In this document: in pieces, positions 34,087 to 38,980 of the stretch | Position numbering within the stretch: the stretch's first letter is position 1 | How the letters are laid out: each line of letters starts with the position of its first letter | Virus record (IMG/VR): IMGVR_UViG_3300026077_000010 | Span: 1-39,186 of that record | Origin: a virus | Reading direction: 5' to 3' (one strand) | Length of the DNA stretch: 39,186 nucleotides | The notes under the pieces: model-generated | Database searches by the model: none | Told to the model about the DNA's origin: nothing | The model's input: the letters and a program-made list of their open reading frames with translations, nothing else | Program-made: the position numbers and the translations under genes

Positions 34087-34332
34087 ATGTCTAAAATGTA
34101 TGACAATTTAAACTCTAGTGCTATAAAGAGCATTAATTGTGAAGAAAAGGATGTAATAGTAGTGTATAATAGTAATATTAACAAAGAATATACATTTAAC
34201 TGTGGAAATGTGGAAAACTTTAGGAATGATCTCTGTAAAGAACTATTATCAGTCGAAATGAAGACTGGAGGCAGTGTTGGTCGTTTCATTCACAATCAAA
34301 TCAAAGAGGGGGTTTTAGTCGAATCTAAATAG
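34087..34332 (+). CDS. KTSC-domain-like small protein (81 aa)
   Basis: The sequence follows the KTSC layout: LNSSAIKSI at the start, V-I-V-V-Y-N-S strand, E-Y-T-F strand, then F-x-x-D-L helix, a Gly-Ser motif (GGSVGRFIHNQIKEG) and a short end. KTSC proteins of about 70 residues are common in phages and bind nucleic acids or partner enzymes in some cases; the role is not settled. It follows a long AT-rich leader. An alternative ATG lies at 34096. Confidence 0.65.
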   Translation: MSKMYDNLNSSAIKSINCEEKDVIVVYNSNINKEYTFNCGNVENFRNDLCKELLSVEMKTGGSVGRFIHNQIKEGVLVESK

Positions 34333-34367
34333 TCATCCATTTAAGTATACCATTGCAACCAGGACTA

Positions 34368-34514
34368 ATGAGCAAACGTTCATCGGACCAAGACAATTCA
34401 ATAGACCATGAAATCGATGACCTAGGATACAATATCAAAGGGGTCAGACGATCTAATAAAAAGAAGGTAACAAAATATAAGAAATATGAGAAGTGGGAAG
34501 AGGACAGTTATTAA
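34368..34514 (+). CDS. Small basic hypothetical protein (48 aa)
   Basis: ATG at 34368, TAA at 34512-34514. The first half is acidic, the second strongly basic (VRRSNKKKVTKYKKYEKW). AGGA at 34361-34364 lies before the ATG. Its 3' end carries a copy of the recurrent GGACAGTT/AAACTG element. A nucleic-acid-binding role is possible from the charge alone. Function unknown. Confidence 0.55.
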   Translation: MSKRSSDQDNSIDHEIDDLGYNIKGVRRSNKKKVTKYKKYEKWEEDSY

Positions 34515-34542
34515 ACTGACACACTCACCAACACACTGAGGT

Positions 34543-34581
34543 CCTGAGCATGTACAATGTGTATATGTTCAGGATTTTTTT
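34543..34581 (+). terminator. 14-bp hairpin with T7 directly before an ATG
   Basis: The arms 34543-34556 and 34560-34573 pair over 14 positions (two G-U pairs) with a 3-base loop, followed by A and seven T (34575-34581). This is a textbook rho-independent terminator, but the ATG of the next gene is the very next base. AGGA (34571-34574), the only ribosome-binding site, lies in the 3' arm, so the hairpin may also hide it. Confidence 0.75.
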
Positions 34582-34869
34582 ATGATCAACTTCGATGAGT
34601 TCTTTGAGTACGTCTTCTCATTCTATGGACAGGGTGGACTATACGACCAAGGACGCACAAGGGAACAGATAGCATTTGCAACATGCAGATATCTGGACCT
34701 CATCGCAAAGGGTGATCTTGAGCATATCCACTGGGCATGGGGAGAGGGTGACAGTCTAGACCGTGAGCGGGTCAGAGATATCATGAACGATCTCTACGAC
34801 GACACCACACAGTCTCAATTGGATTTCTACCCCGCTGTCCTATGTGCTAATGCTAGAGACCTCTACTAA
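34582..34869 (+). CDS. Hypothetical acidic protein (95 aa)
   Basis: The ATG follows the T run of a strong hairpin. The protein is acidic, aromatic-rich at the start (FDEFFEYVFSFYGQGGLYD) and helical, with HIHWAWGEGDSLDR in the middle and no known motif. The base composition is GC-richer than in the late genes. If the hairpin terminates, the gene would be expressed only by readthrough or from a site inside the hairpin. Function unknown. Confidence 0.6.
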   Translation: MINFDEFFEYVFSFYGQGGLYDQGRTREQIAFATCRYLDLIAKGDLEHIHWAWGEGDSLDRERVRDIMNDLYDDTTQSQLDFYPAVLCANARDLY

Positions 34870-34887
34870 AAAAAGTAAGCCGCCGTC

Positions 34888-34917
34888 GGACAGTTGAGAA
34901 ACTGTCCATTTTTTTGC
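34888..34917 (+). terminator. Rho-independent terminator
   Basis: GGACAGTT (34888-34895), loop GAGA, AACTGTCC (34900-34907), an 8-bp perfect stem, followed by A and seven T (34909-34915). It ends the transcript of the 95-residue gene. The stem is a member of the recurrent palindrome family, here improved into a true terminator. Confidence 0.85.
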
Positions 34918-34949
34918 CCATTTGCTCTGAAATCGTTTATATTAAGGAC
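34914..34949 (+). promoter_or_regulatory. Promoter with -10 TATATT close to the ATG
   Basis: TATATT (34938-34943) is followed by AAGGAC and then ATG at 34950. A weak -35, TTGCCC (34914-34919), lies 18 bases upstream in the T run of the terminator. With 6 bases between the -10 box and the ATG the transcript would be leaderless or nearly so. Confidence 0.5.
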
Positions 34950-35135
34950 ATGAACATTTCAGACCAATTTCAAATCACGCTCACGTCTGAGCAATATGAC
35001 CTACTCAACGAGGTCATGTCCTTTGCTTACTCAATGGATTTTGAAGAGCATCACGACGAGTCAGTTTTCAACAGCACTTGGGATGTAATCTCAAACGCTG
35101 ATCACAACATTTCATTTGAAGAGGTCACAAAATGA
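34950..35135 (+). CDS. Hypothetical small acidic protein (61 aa)
   Basis: The ATG at 34950 is chosen because the promoter's -10 box ends at 34943, which excludes a TTG of the same frame at 34914. Helical and acidic (ITLTSEQYDLLNEVMSFAYS, FEEHHDESVF). Stop overlaps the next ATG (ATGA). Function unknown. Confidence 0.65.
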   Translation: MNISDQFQITLTSEQYDLLNEVMSFAYSMDFEEHHDESVFNSTWDVISNADHNISFEEVTK

Positions 35136-35308
35136 ACGAATCCAATTTCCAGGAATTCTTTCCACAATTATCTCAAAAGGGTTACACCCTCAGAGAATGT
35201 GTTCACGGGCAAGGGTCACAGACACCCGCTCAAGTCAAACCAGAATGGTTCAACGGGTCTTACGATGAATACGTTGACGCCATGCACGATTTTTTAAATG
35301 GACTCTAA
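35132..35308 (+). CDS. Hypothetical small protein (58 aa)
   Basis: ATG at 35132 overlaps the previous stop; TAA at 35306-35308. The protein starts MNESNFQEFFPQLSQKGYTL and ends DAMHDFLNGL. It is acidic and aromatic-rich. Its last codons form the left arm of the terminator at 35300. Function unknown. Confidence 0.6.
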   Translation: MNESNFQEFFPQLSQKGYTLRECVHGQGSQTPAQVKPEWFNGSYDEYVDAMHDFLNGL

Positions 35309-35321
35309 CGAGTCCTTTTTT
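35300..35321 (+). terminator. Rho-independent terminator overlapping a stop codon
   Basis: GGACT (35300-35304), loop CTAACG with the stop codon, AGTCC (35311-35315), then six T (35316-35321). It ends the two-gene transcript that starts near 34950. Confidence 0.75.
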
Positions 35322-35360
35322 ATTATATGCATAAAGCGCGGCGGCCTGAATTTTTGAAAC

Positions 35361-35413
35361 CAGTTGACAAAGTGTCCACTGTTTCACCCATTGGTTGTAA
35401 TCTTTGCTATATT
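35361..35413 (+). promoter_or_regulatory. Duplicated intergenic promoter block
   Basis: TTGACA at 35364-35369 sits in a copy of the recurrent palindrome, and TATATT at 35408-35413 is the likely -10 box, followed by AAG as in the block before 34950. The TTGACA is too far (38 bases) for a -35 box; no good -35 is seen at 17 bases. Transcription from here would give a leader of about 20 bases for the ATG at 35440. Confidence 0.45.
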
Positions 35414-35439
35414 AAGACAGTCAAACGAATTCGACACTT

Positions 35440-35691
35440 ATGACAGCAACTGCAACCAAGGCACCACGTAAAACAGTACGTAAACCAAGGAAAGCAGCAG
35501 CACCAAAGGTCACCACACCAAAGAGACCTAGCAGTGCTAAACTCATCAGTCCATCACGCTACGTTGACGACGCAAAGCAGAGATGGGCAATTCATGAGTA
35601 CGAGGTCAACGCCCTATTCCAGGATATATCCAAAGGATACAAGGCAACCTCATCATATGTTAAAGAGTCCTATGTAAGGGCATTTAACTAG
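35440..35691 (+). CDS. Small protein with histone-like basic N-terminus (83 aa)
   Basis: The first 35 residues are rich in Lys, Arg, Ala, Pro and Thr (KAPRKTVRKPRKAAAPKV), like histone tails or DNA-binding tails. The rest is a helical domain (YVDDAKQRWAIHEYEVNALF). Likely to bind nucleic acid. It is the only gene between its promoter and the next terminator. The 3' end abuts a recurrent palindrome. Identity is unknown; similar Lys/Ala-rich tails exist in other cyanophage proteins. Confidence 0.65.
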   Translation: MTATATKAPRKTVRKPRKAAAPKVTTPKRPSSAKLISPSRYVDDAKQRWAIHEYEVNALFQDISKGYKATSSYVKESYVRAFN

Positions 35692-35714
35692 GACAGTTCA
35701 CAAACTGACCACTG

Positions 35715-35747
35715 ACCCCTTCACTGGGGTTTTTTCATGTGTATAAT
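35715..35747 (+). promoter_or_regulatory. Composite terminator-promoter
   Basis: ACCCC (35715-35719), loop TTCACT, GGGGT (35726-35730) and a T run (35730-35735) form a terminator. TATAAT lies at 35742-35747, and the loop bases TTCACT (35720-35725) are 16 bases upstream in the position of a -35 box. Transcription would start near 35754; the ATG is at 35769. Confidence 0.7.
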
Positions 35748-35768
35748 TATAGTAATCACATCACACAC

Positions 35769-36074
35769 ATGATTAGATTACAAATGGCAATGGGTAGAAA
35801 CATTCCCGATGCTGGCACCGTAGATGATGAGATGTTCGATGAGTTCATGCAATCAGACATCATGCCTCTTCTAGACTATGGCACAATCATCGACGGCATC
35901 GGATTCTGGAAAGGGGAGCAAGAACAAACCAAGATCCTCTATGTTGAAATTCCAGAGTCTGAGTTCAAGGCAATGTACAAAGTGTTCGTAATGATCGCGG
36001 CAGCATACAAAACAGCATTCAGACAGGATGCAGTCATGATCTCACAAATCCAAACCGAGATGGCACTAGTCTAG
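35769..36074 (+). CDS. Hypothetical protein (101 aa)
   Basis: The ATG at 35769 follows a promoter (-10 at 35742), so an in-frame GTG at 35739 is excluded. Met-rich (MIRLQMAMGRNIP), acidic, with a beta strand (TKILYVEIPESE) and a C-terminal helix (VFVMIAAAYKTAF) that is moderately hydrophobic but too charged around it to be a sure membrane segment. Function unknown. Confidence 0.65.
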   Translation: MIRLQMAMGRNIPDAGTVDDEMFDEFMQSDIMPLLDYGTIIDGIGFWKGEQEQTKILYVEIPESEFKAMYKVFVMIAAAYKTAFRQDAVMISQIQTEMALV

Positions 36075-36098
36075 ACAGTTCACAAACTGGTACACACA

Positions 36099-36121
36099 GC
36101 ACCCCACAGGGTGCTTTTTTT
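36099..36121 (+). terminator. Rho-independent terminator
   Basis: GCACCC (36099-36104), loop CACA, GGGTGC (36109-36114), then seven T (36115-36121). TATTAT and TATAAA boxes follow at 36124-36134, so a promoter for the next gene probably lies right after it; TATAAATG there also resembles a late motif. Confidence 0.8.
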
Positions 36122-36197
36122 GTTATTATATAAATGTGGGCAAGGATCTATGGTTGTCTGGATTCAGTTCAGAAATTACGTCCTTTAAGTCCTACAC

Positions 36198-36263
36198 GTG
36201 GTCATCTGCAGTAACTGATGGGCATCCCATAAGCAACTGCTATCATCTGCAGTAACTGACCAC
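36198..36263 (+). repeat. Direct repeat and hairpin in a long 5' leader
   Basis: TCATCTGCAGTAACTGA occurs twice (36202-36218 and 36243-36259, period 41). The whole is closed by GTGGTCA (36198-36204) pairing with TGACCAC (36257-36263), and contains a hairpin ATGGG-CAT-CCCAT (36218-36230). It sits about 25 bases before the ATG of the YubB-like gene and may be an RNA control element or a protein-binding site. Confidence 0.6.
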
Positions 36264-36287
36264 ACCCCAAACCTTATAGGAGAATCT

Positions 36288-36743
36288 ATGCCAAACTGGT
36301 GTCACAATCGAGTTTCATTCTACTCAGACAATGAGGAGCAACTGAAACAAGTTTATGAAATCTTTGACAATGATGAACCATTCCAGCATATAGTCCCTGC
36401 ACCTGATTGGAAGACCACACCCAACGAGAAAGGCGAATTGCCAATCAAAAGGGAACATAAGAACCCAGATGGTAAAGTAGTCTACACTACATACGATTTT
36501 CCAGATGGAAAGAATGACGACAGATGGTATTCCTGGAATGTTGCCAACTGGGGGACTAAGTGGGAAATTGACAAAGGATGCTGTGACCATCTGGATGAGA
36601 ATAGTTTTGAATGTGAGTTTGAAACTGCATGGTCACCAGCAGAGGGAATATTCTACGCATTACGAGAGAAATTCCCTGATGTTGATTGTACATGGTTTTA
36701 TGATGAACCAGGCATGATGGTTGCAGGTTACCTGGGACAATAA
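36288..36743 (+). CDS. DUF1281/YubB-like protein with ferredoxin-like fold (151 aa)
   Basis: It starts MPNWCHNRV and contains F-x-H-I-V-P-A-P near residue 31, then WYSWNVANWGTKW, TAWSPAEGIFYALREKFP and a final G-Y-L-G-Q. This is the signature of DUF1281 (YubB-like) proteins, found in plasmids and phages, with unknown role. A clear Shine-Dalgarno AGGAGA (36278-36283) precedes the ATG, unusual among the genes here. The leader is about 150 bases and holds a repeat/hairpin element, so the gene seems to be regulated on its own. Confidence 0.82.
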   Translation: MPNWCHNRVSFYSDNEEQLKQVYEIFDNDEPFQHIVPAPDWKTTPNEKGELPIKREHKNPDGKVVYTTYDFPDGKNDDRWYSWNVANWGTKWEIDKGCCDHLDENSFECEFETAWSPAEGIFYALREKFPDVDCTWFYDEPGMMVAGYLGQ

Positions 36744-36757
36744 GAAAAGTGTCTACC

Positions 36758-36791
36758 GACCCCTTCACAGGGGTCTTTTTATGTGTATAAT
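36758..36791 (+). promoter_or_regulatory. Composite terminator-promoter
   Basis: GACCCC (36758-36763), loop TTCACA, GGGGTC (36770-36775) and five T (36776-36780) form a terminator. TATAAT lies at 36786-36791. The loop TTCACA (36764-36769) differs from TTGACA at one base and is 16 bases from the -10 box. The leader to the ATG at 36818 is about 20 bases. Confidence 0.75.
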
Positions 36792-36817
36792 GAATACATA
36801 CAACACATAAGACGCCC

Positions 36818-36997
36818 ATGAGTTTTTTCAAGCACGTTCAACTTCACGAGTACGACATCACAGATGCAGGTATTACCTCTGCATGTTATGATGAACTAGT
36901 TGCCGACGGGAACAATTCAGACCCTAAGCAGTTAGAAATTCTAGCACGTGCTATGTGTGAAGAGTTCAAAGACTACATGCGTCCACTGTTCAGTTAA
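36818..36997 (+). CDS. Hypothetical small acidic protein (59 aa)
   Basis: ATG at 36818, TAA at 36995-36997, which lies inside a recurrent palindrome copy. The protein starts MSFFKHVQLHEYDITDAG and has a helix (LEILARAMCEEFKDYM) at the end. It stands alone between two composite terminator-promoters. Function unknown. Confidence 0.65.
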   Translation: MSFFKHVQLHEYDITDAGITSACYDELVADGNNSDPKQLEILARAMCEEFKDYMRPLFS

Positions 36998-37013
36998 CAA
37001 ACTGGCACACATT

Positions 37014-37049
37014 GACCCCACTTTCACTGGTGGGGTCTTATACTATAAG
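37014..37049 (+). promoter_or_regulatory. Composite terminator-promoter
   Basis: GACCCCAC (37014-37021), loop TTTCACTG, GTGGGGTC (37030-37037) form an 8-bp stem. TATACT (37039-37044) and TATAAG (37044-37049) follow at once. TTTCAC/TTCACT in the loop is 15-16 bases from TATAAG. The T run is weak (TT), so termination may be poor. The leader GTACAACACACA precedes the ATG at 37069. Confidence 0.65.
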
Positions 37050-37068
37050 AGTACAACACACATCACAC

Positions 37069-37248
37069 ATGTCAGTTTTACATCACGAATCTTTACTTGA
37101 AACATGCTTTGAAGAGGCATGGGATGATTTTAGAGCATCCAACAAACTAACTCTAGAACAGATGGAAGAGTTATGGGATTTCTCACGTGGCACACGTGAC
37201 GCCATAGAATCCACAGCACGTAAACTATTCACGGAGGCATGTAGATGA
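37069..37248 (+). CDS. Hypothetical small acidic protein (59 aa)
   Basis: ATG at 37069 is the first after the promoter; an earlier in-frame TTG at 37012 is upstream of the transcription start. Helical, acidic (SLLETCFEEAWDDFRASN, LEQMEELWDFSRGTRD). Overlaps the next gene by ATGA. Function unknown. Confidence 0.65.
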   Translation: MSVLHHESLLETCFEEAWDDFRASNKLTLEQMEELWDFSRGTRDAIESTARKLFTEACR

Positions 37249-37472
37249 TCAATCATTGGAACATCATCTCATTTCTTAATGATAAAGAGATGAGCGACAT
37301 TTGGGAGATCATGGACAAAGCGTTAGACCGTCATGGTTACGTGGGAATGTTTGAAGAGGGTGAATTGTCCATCCGTTTGTATGATGAGAATCTAAAACAG
37401 AATCTCGATGCAGACATGGAATATGACCCCGAACCATTTGAACATGATCACCCATTCTTTCACGTCACTTAG
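37245..37472 (+). CDS. Hypothetical small acidic protein (75 aa)
   Basis: Second gene of the transcript starting near 37055; its ATG overlaps the previous stop. Acidic (EYDPEPFEHDHPFFHVT at the end, rich in Asp, Glu, His, Phe). The stop lies inside a short hairpin GTCAC-TTAG-GTGAC. No family recognised. Confidence 0.65.
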   Translation: MINHWNIISFLNDKEMSDIWEIMDKALDRHGYVGMFEEGELSIRLYDENLKQNLDADMEYDPEPFEHDHPFFHVT

Positions 37473-37502
37473 GTGACAGTTCACAAAGTGGCACGAGGTT
37501 GG

Positions 37503-37530
37503 TTGATATCCTCCCTCGCTGCCCTATAAT
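37503..37530 (+). promoter_or_regulatory. Promoter (TTGATA/TATAAT)
   Basis: TTGATA (37503-37508), a 16-base spacer and TATAAT (37525-37530). The leader AGAGTACAACACACA resembles that before 37069. No clear terminator with a T run precedes it. It drives the gene at 37557. Confidence 0.7.
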
Positions 37531-37556
37531 AAAAGAGTACAACACACAGGACACAC

Positions 37557-37877
37557 ATGAGATTGATTGAACGCCAAATGAACGAAGCAATCAGAAACAA
37601 TTCTGATTTCAGAAAGGATAACACAGAGGTTATCAACATCAGAGGCAACGCCTTCGTTTATCTACACGGCAATCATATCGCAACTGTGAGCAACGATTCA
37701 TTACAAGTCTTTGACGGCGGATGGCAATCCAACACCACCAAATCAAGATTGAATGCGTTATGCTATGAGTTTGCATATGGGTGCGGGGTGTTTCAAAAGA
37801 AATTTGAGTGGTTCATTTCATCACGGGCGGGCACCGTTGATTTTGTTGACGGTTACGAGTTCGCCTTAACTACATAA
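37557..37877 (+). CDS. Conserved-type phage hypothetical protein (106 aa)
   Basis: The layout RLIERQMNEAIRNN at the start, VYLHGNHIA, FDGGWQSNTTKSRLNAL and VFQKKFEWFI is that of a family of about 100 residues that I associate with many phages, including T4-like cyanophages; no function is known. The Trp-Gln/Thr-Thr-Lys-Ser-Arg-Leu-Asn block is its best mark. It is a single-gene transcript, with its own promoter and a terminator 7 bases after the stop. Confidence 0.78.
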   Translation: MRLIERQMNEAIRNNSDFRKDNTEVINIRGNAFVYLHGNHIATVSNDSLQVFDGGWQSNTTKSRLNALCYEFAYGCGVFQKKFEWFISSRAGTVDFVDGYEFALTT

Positions 37878-37883
37878 CACAGC

Positions 37884-37907
37884 GGGGGGCAACCCCCTTC
37901 TTTTTTT
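37884..37907 (+). terminator. Rho-independent terminator with GCAA tetraloop
   Basis: GGGGG (37884-37888), loop GCAA, CCCCC (37893-37897), then TTC and seven T (37901-37907). A G-C stem closed by a GNRA loop is very stable. It ends the 106-residue gene's transcript. Confidence 0.85.
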
Positions 37908-37991
37908 CCCCATTGGCACACTACAACATGCCCCACCTTGAAACAATAGGTGAAGGTCCATTATTCAAACTCCTAAAACATTTTATCACAC

Positions 37992-38207
37992 ATGGCACAA
38001 AGAAATCAAAACACATGGGCAGTTCAACCAGCGGCGTGGGCAAAGTTCGATGAGCACGGCGCCGTGTATTGTGAAAGCATCGAGGCAGCTTATCAAGTCT
38101 GTAAGCAAATTGCAGGCGAAGGCGACCAGATGATTTTTAAAATGACCACAGGCAAACCAATCAAATGGGTGCGTGTGACAGGCAACGAACTGGTCCAATC
38201 TGCATAG
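37992..38207 (+). CDS. Hypothetical small protein (71 aa)
   Basis: Starts MAQRNQNTWAVQPAAWAKFD and continues with a strand-helix-strand pattern (VYCESIEAAYQVCKQIAGEG, MIFKMTTGKPIKWVRV). Soluble, no motif recognised. The promoter is not clear: TTGAAA (37938-37943) and a weak TTATTC (37961-37966) are the best match. The stop is followed by an ACCCCTTCACCC stretch, a degenerate form of the composite terminator. Confidence 0.62.
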   Translation: MAQRNQNTWAVQPAAWAKFDEHGAVYCESIEAAYQVCKQIAGEGDQMIFKMTTGKPIKWVRVTGNELVQSA

Positions 38208-38226
38208 ACCCCTTCACCCTATGCCC

Positions 38227-38238
38227 TATAATAAGTAC
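38227..38238 (+). promoter_or_regulatory. -10 box TATAAT giving a leaderless start
   Basis: TATAAT (38227-38232) is followed by AAGTAC and ATG at 38239. This is the same layout as TATATT-AAGGAC-ATG at 34938-34952. No -35 box at normal distance is seen; TTCACC (38213-38218) is too close. Confidence 0.55.
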
Positions 38239-38415
38239 ATGAACAAAACAAACGAACTCAAATCTTATTACGGCGGACGTGTTCTTGCTAATCAATCAGC
38301 AATGAAAGACCCCGCAGTCCTTGCAGCATTGGAAGCAATGCAGCAGAGAAACTGGGAAGACCTAAAGACGCCCAGTGGACACTATGGATACTGGAACATA
38401 AGCGACAGACATTAG
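38239..38415 (+). CDS. Hypothetical small protein (58 aa)
   Basis: The start at 38239 is preferred to an in-frame ATG at 38221 because the -10 box TATAAT lies between them. The peptide has a central helix (DPAVLAALEAMQQRNWEDL) and ends YGYWNISDRH. Its last codons are the left arm of the hairpin at 38398. Function unknown. Confidence 0.6.
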   Translation: MNKTNELKSYYGGRVLANQSAMKDPAVLAALEAMQQRNWEDLKTPSGHYGYWNISDRH

Positions 38416-38433
38416 TCGCTTATCCATTATAAT
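38398..38433 (+). promoter_or_regulatory. Hairpin over a stop codon followed by TATAAT
   Basis: ATAAGCGAC (38398-38406) pairs perfectly with GTCGCTTAT (38415-38423), and the stop TAG is within the loop. No T run follows, but TATAAT lies at 38428-38433, followed by AAGTACAT. The -35 box is not clear. The leader to the ATG at 38459 is about 20 bases. Confidence 0.55.
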
Positions 38434-38458
38434 AAGTACATACCAAACACATCAGCAC

Positions 38459-38713
38459 ATGACCTTTTCAACCTATCAAACTCAAATCGAAGACACCACA
38501 TACAATGGGTGGACAAATTATGAGACTTGGAATGTTGCCCTATGGTTAGGCAATGATGAGGGTATGTATTCACTAGCACGTCGCAAGAATTCATATGATG
38601 AACTCATCCCAACACTTGAGGCATTCTATGGACAAATCACACCCGACGGCGTTAGATGGATGGACCCCAGCGTCAACACATGTGAACTTGACGAGATGAT
38701 CACAGAAATGTGA
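38459..38713 (+). CDS. Conserved-type phage protein (YNGWTNYETWNVALWLGND, 84 aa)
   Basis: The GWTNYETWNVALWLGNDEG block (near residues 18-36) is a motif found in small proteins of many phages and in some bacteria, with no known function (DUF7249-like). The rest is acidic and helical. It is the last gene of the small-gene region and is followed by an inverted repeat and a strong terminator. Confidence 0.75.
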   Translation: MTFSTYQTQIEDTTYNGWTNYETWNVALWLGNDEGMYSLARRKNSYDELIPTLEAFYGQITPDGVRWMDPSVNTCELDEMITEM

Positions 38714-38715
38714 TC

Positions 38716-38798
38716 GACCTAGGCATCCGTAAGTCTGGCAGGGGTGAGCACATCAGTTGTTCTTTAAGTCGAACCTCAGCAAACATAAGTCCTAGGTC
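38716..38798 (+). ncRNA. Candidate structured RNA, closing 8-bp stem
   Basis: GACCTAGG (38716-38723) can pair with CCTAGGTC (38791-38798), enclosing 67 bases. There is no tRNA-like T-arm before the 3' strand. A terminator with T7 at 38817-38843 is 18 bases downstream, so the segment could be the tail of the upstream mRNA or a small RNA. The open frame through it from 38710 is not convincing. Confidence 0.3.
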
Positions 38799-38816
38799 AT
38801 GTGTGTTAAATCAACA

Positions 38817-38843
38817 GGGGGCAGTAATATGCCCCCTTTTTTT
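38817..38843 (+). terminator. Rho-independent terminator
   Basis: GGGGGCA (38817-38823), loop GTAATA, TGCCCCC (38830-38836), then seven T (38837-38843). It separates the small-gene region from the late promoter downstream. Confidence 0.88.
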
Positions 38844-38914
38844 GCCTAAGCGGGGCGCCAAGCGGGTTTGGGACTCCTACCCCTTCCCTAACCTACAAAA
38901 GTATCCAGACGAGA

Positions 38915-38922
38915 GATAAATA
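38915..38922 (+). promoter_or_regulatory. T4-type late promoter motif (GATAAATA)
   Basis: GATAAATA agrees with the (N)ATAAATA late promoters of T4-like cyanophages. It lies 58 bases before an ATG at 38981 and after a strong terminator. The AT-rich leader between them has an AAGGAAAAAAA ribosome-binding-type stretch, though it is more than 20 bases from the ATG. Confidence 0.6.
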
Positions 38923-38980
38923 TATTTTGAAAATGGTTTTTTCAAAACCTTGAAAAGGAAAAAAATTTCCCAGTAAAAAA

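Larger units (their letters stand above)
34502..37494 (+). repeat. Family of recurrent gene-end elements (GACAGTTnAnAAACTGnCAC)
   Basis: At least seven related copies lie at gene ends or in gaps: 34502-34524, 34888-34907, 35361-35377, 35691-35708, 36074-36090, 36991-37010 and 37475-37494. The core is an imperfect palindrome, CAGTT-4 bases-AACTG, often followed by GCACAC. Several overlap a stop codon. Copies at 34888 and 35361 share further sequence up to their -10 boxes (TATATTAAG), so the whole intergenic block has been duplicated. None occurs in the structural genes at 1-25 kb as far as I can see. Confidence 0.7.

Noticed and set aside
35361-35369. TTGACA at 35364 as the -35 box for the gene at 35440
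   Set aside because: It is 38 bases from the likely -10 box; it belongs to the recurrent palindrome.
37928-38053. 41-codon frame before and inside the gene at 37992
   Set aside because: It overlaps the next gene by 62 bases and has no clear promoter, ribosome-binding site or pattern.
38716-38798. tRNA gene
   Set aside because: The 8-bp end pairing suggested an acceptor stem, but no T-arm or anticodon arm fits.
38710-38919. 69-codon frame overlapping the stop of the gene at 38459
   Set aside because: It reads through a strong terminator (38817-38843) and the protein has no gene-like pattern.
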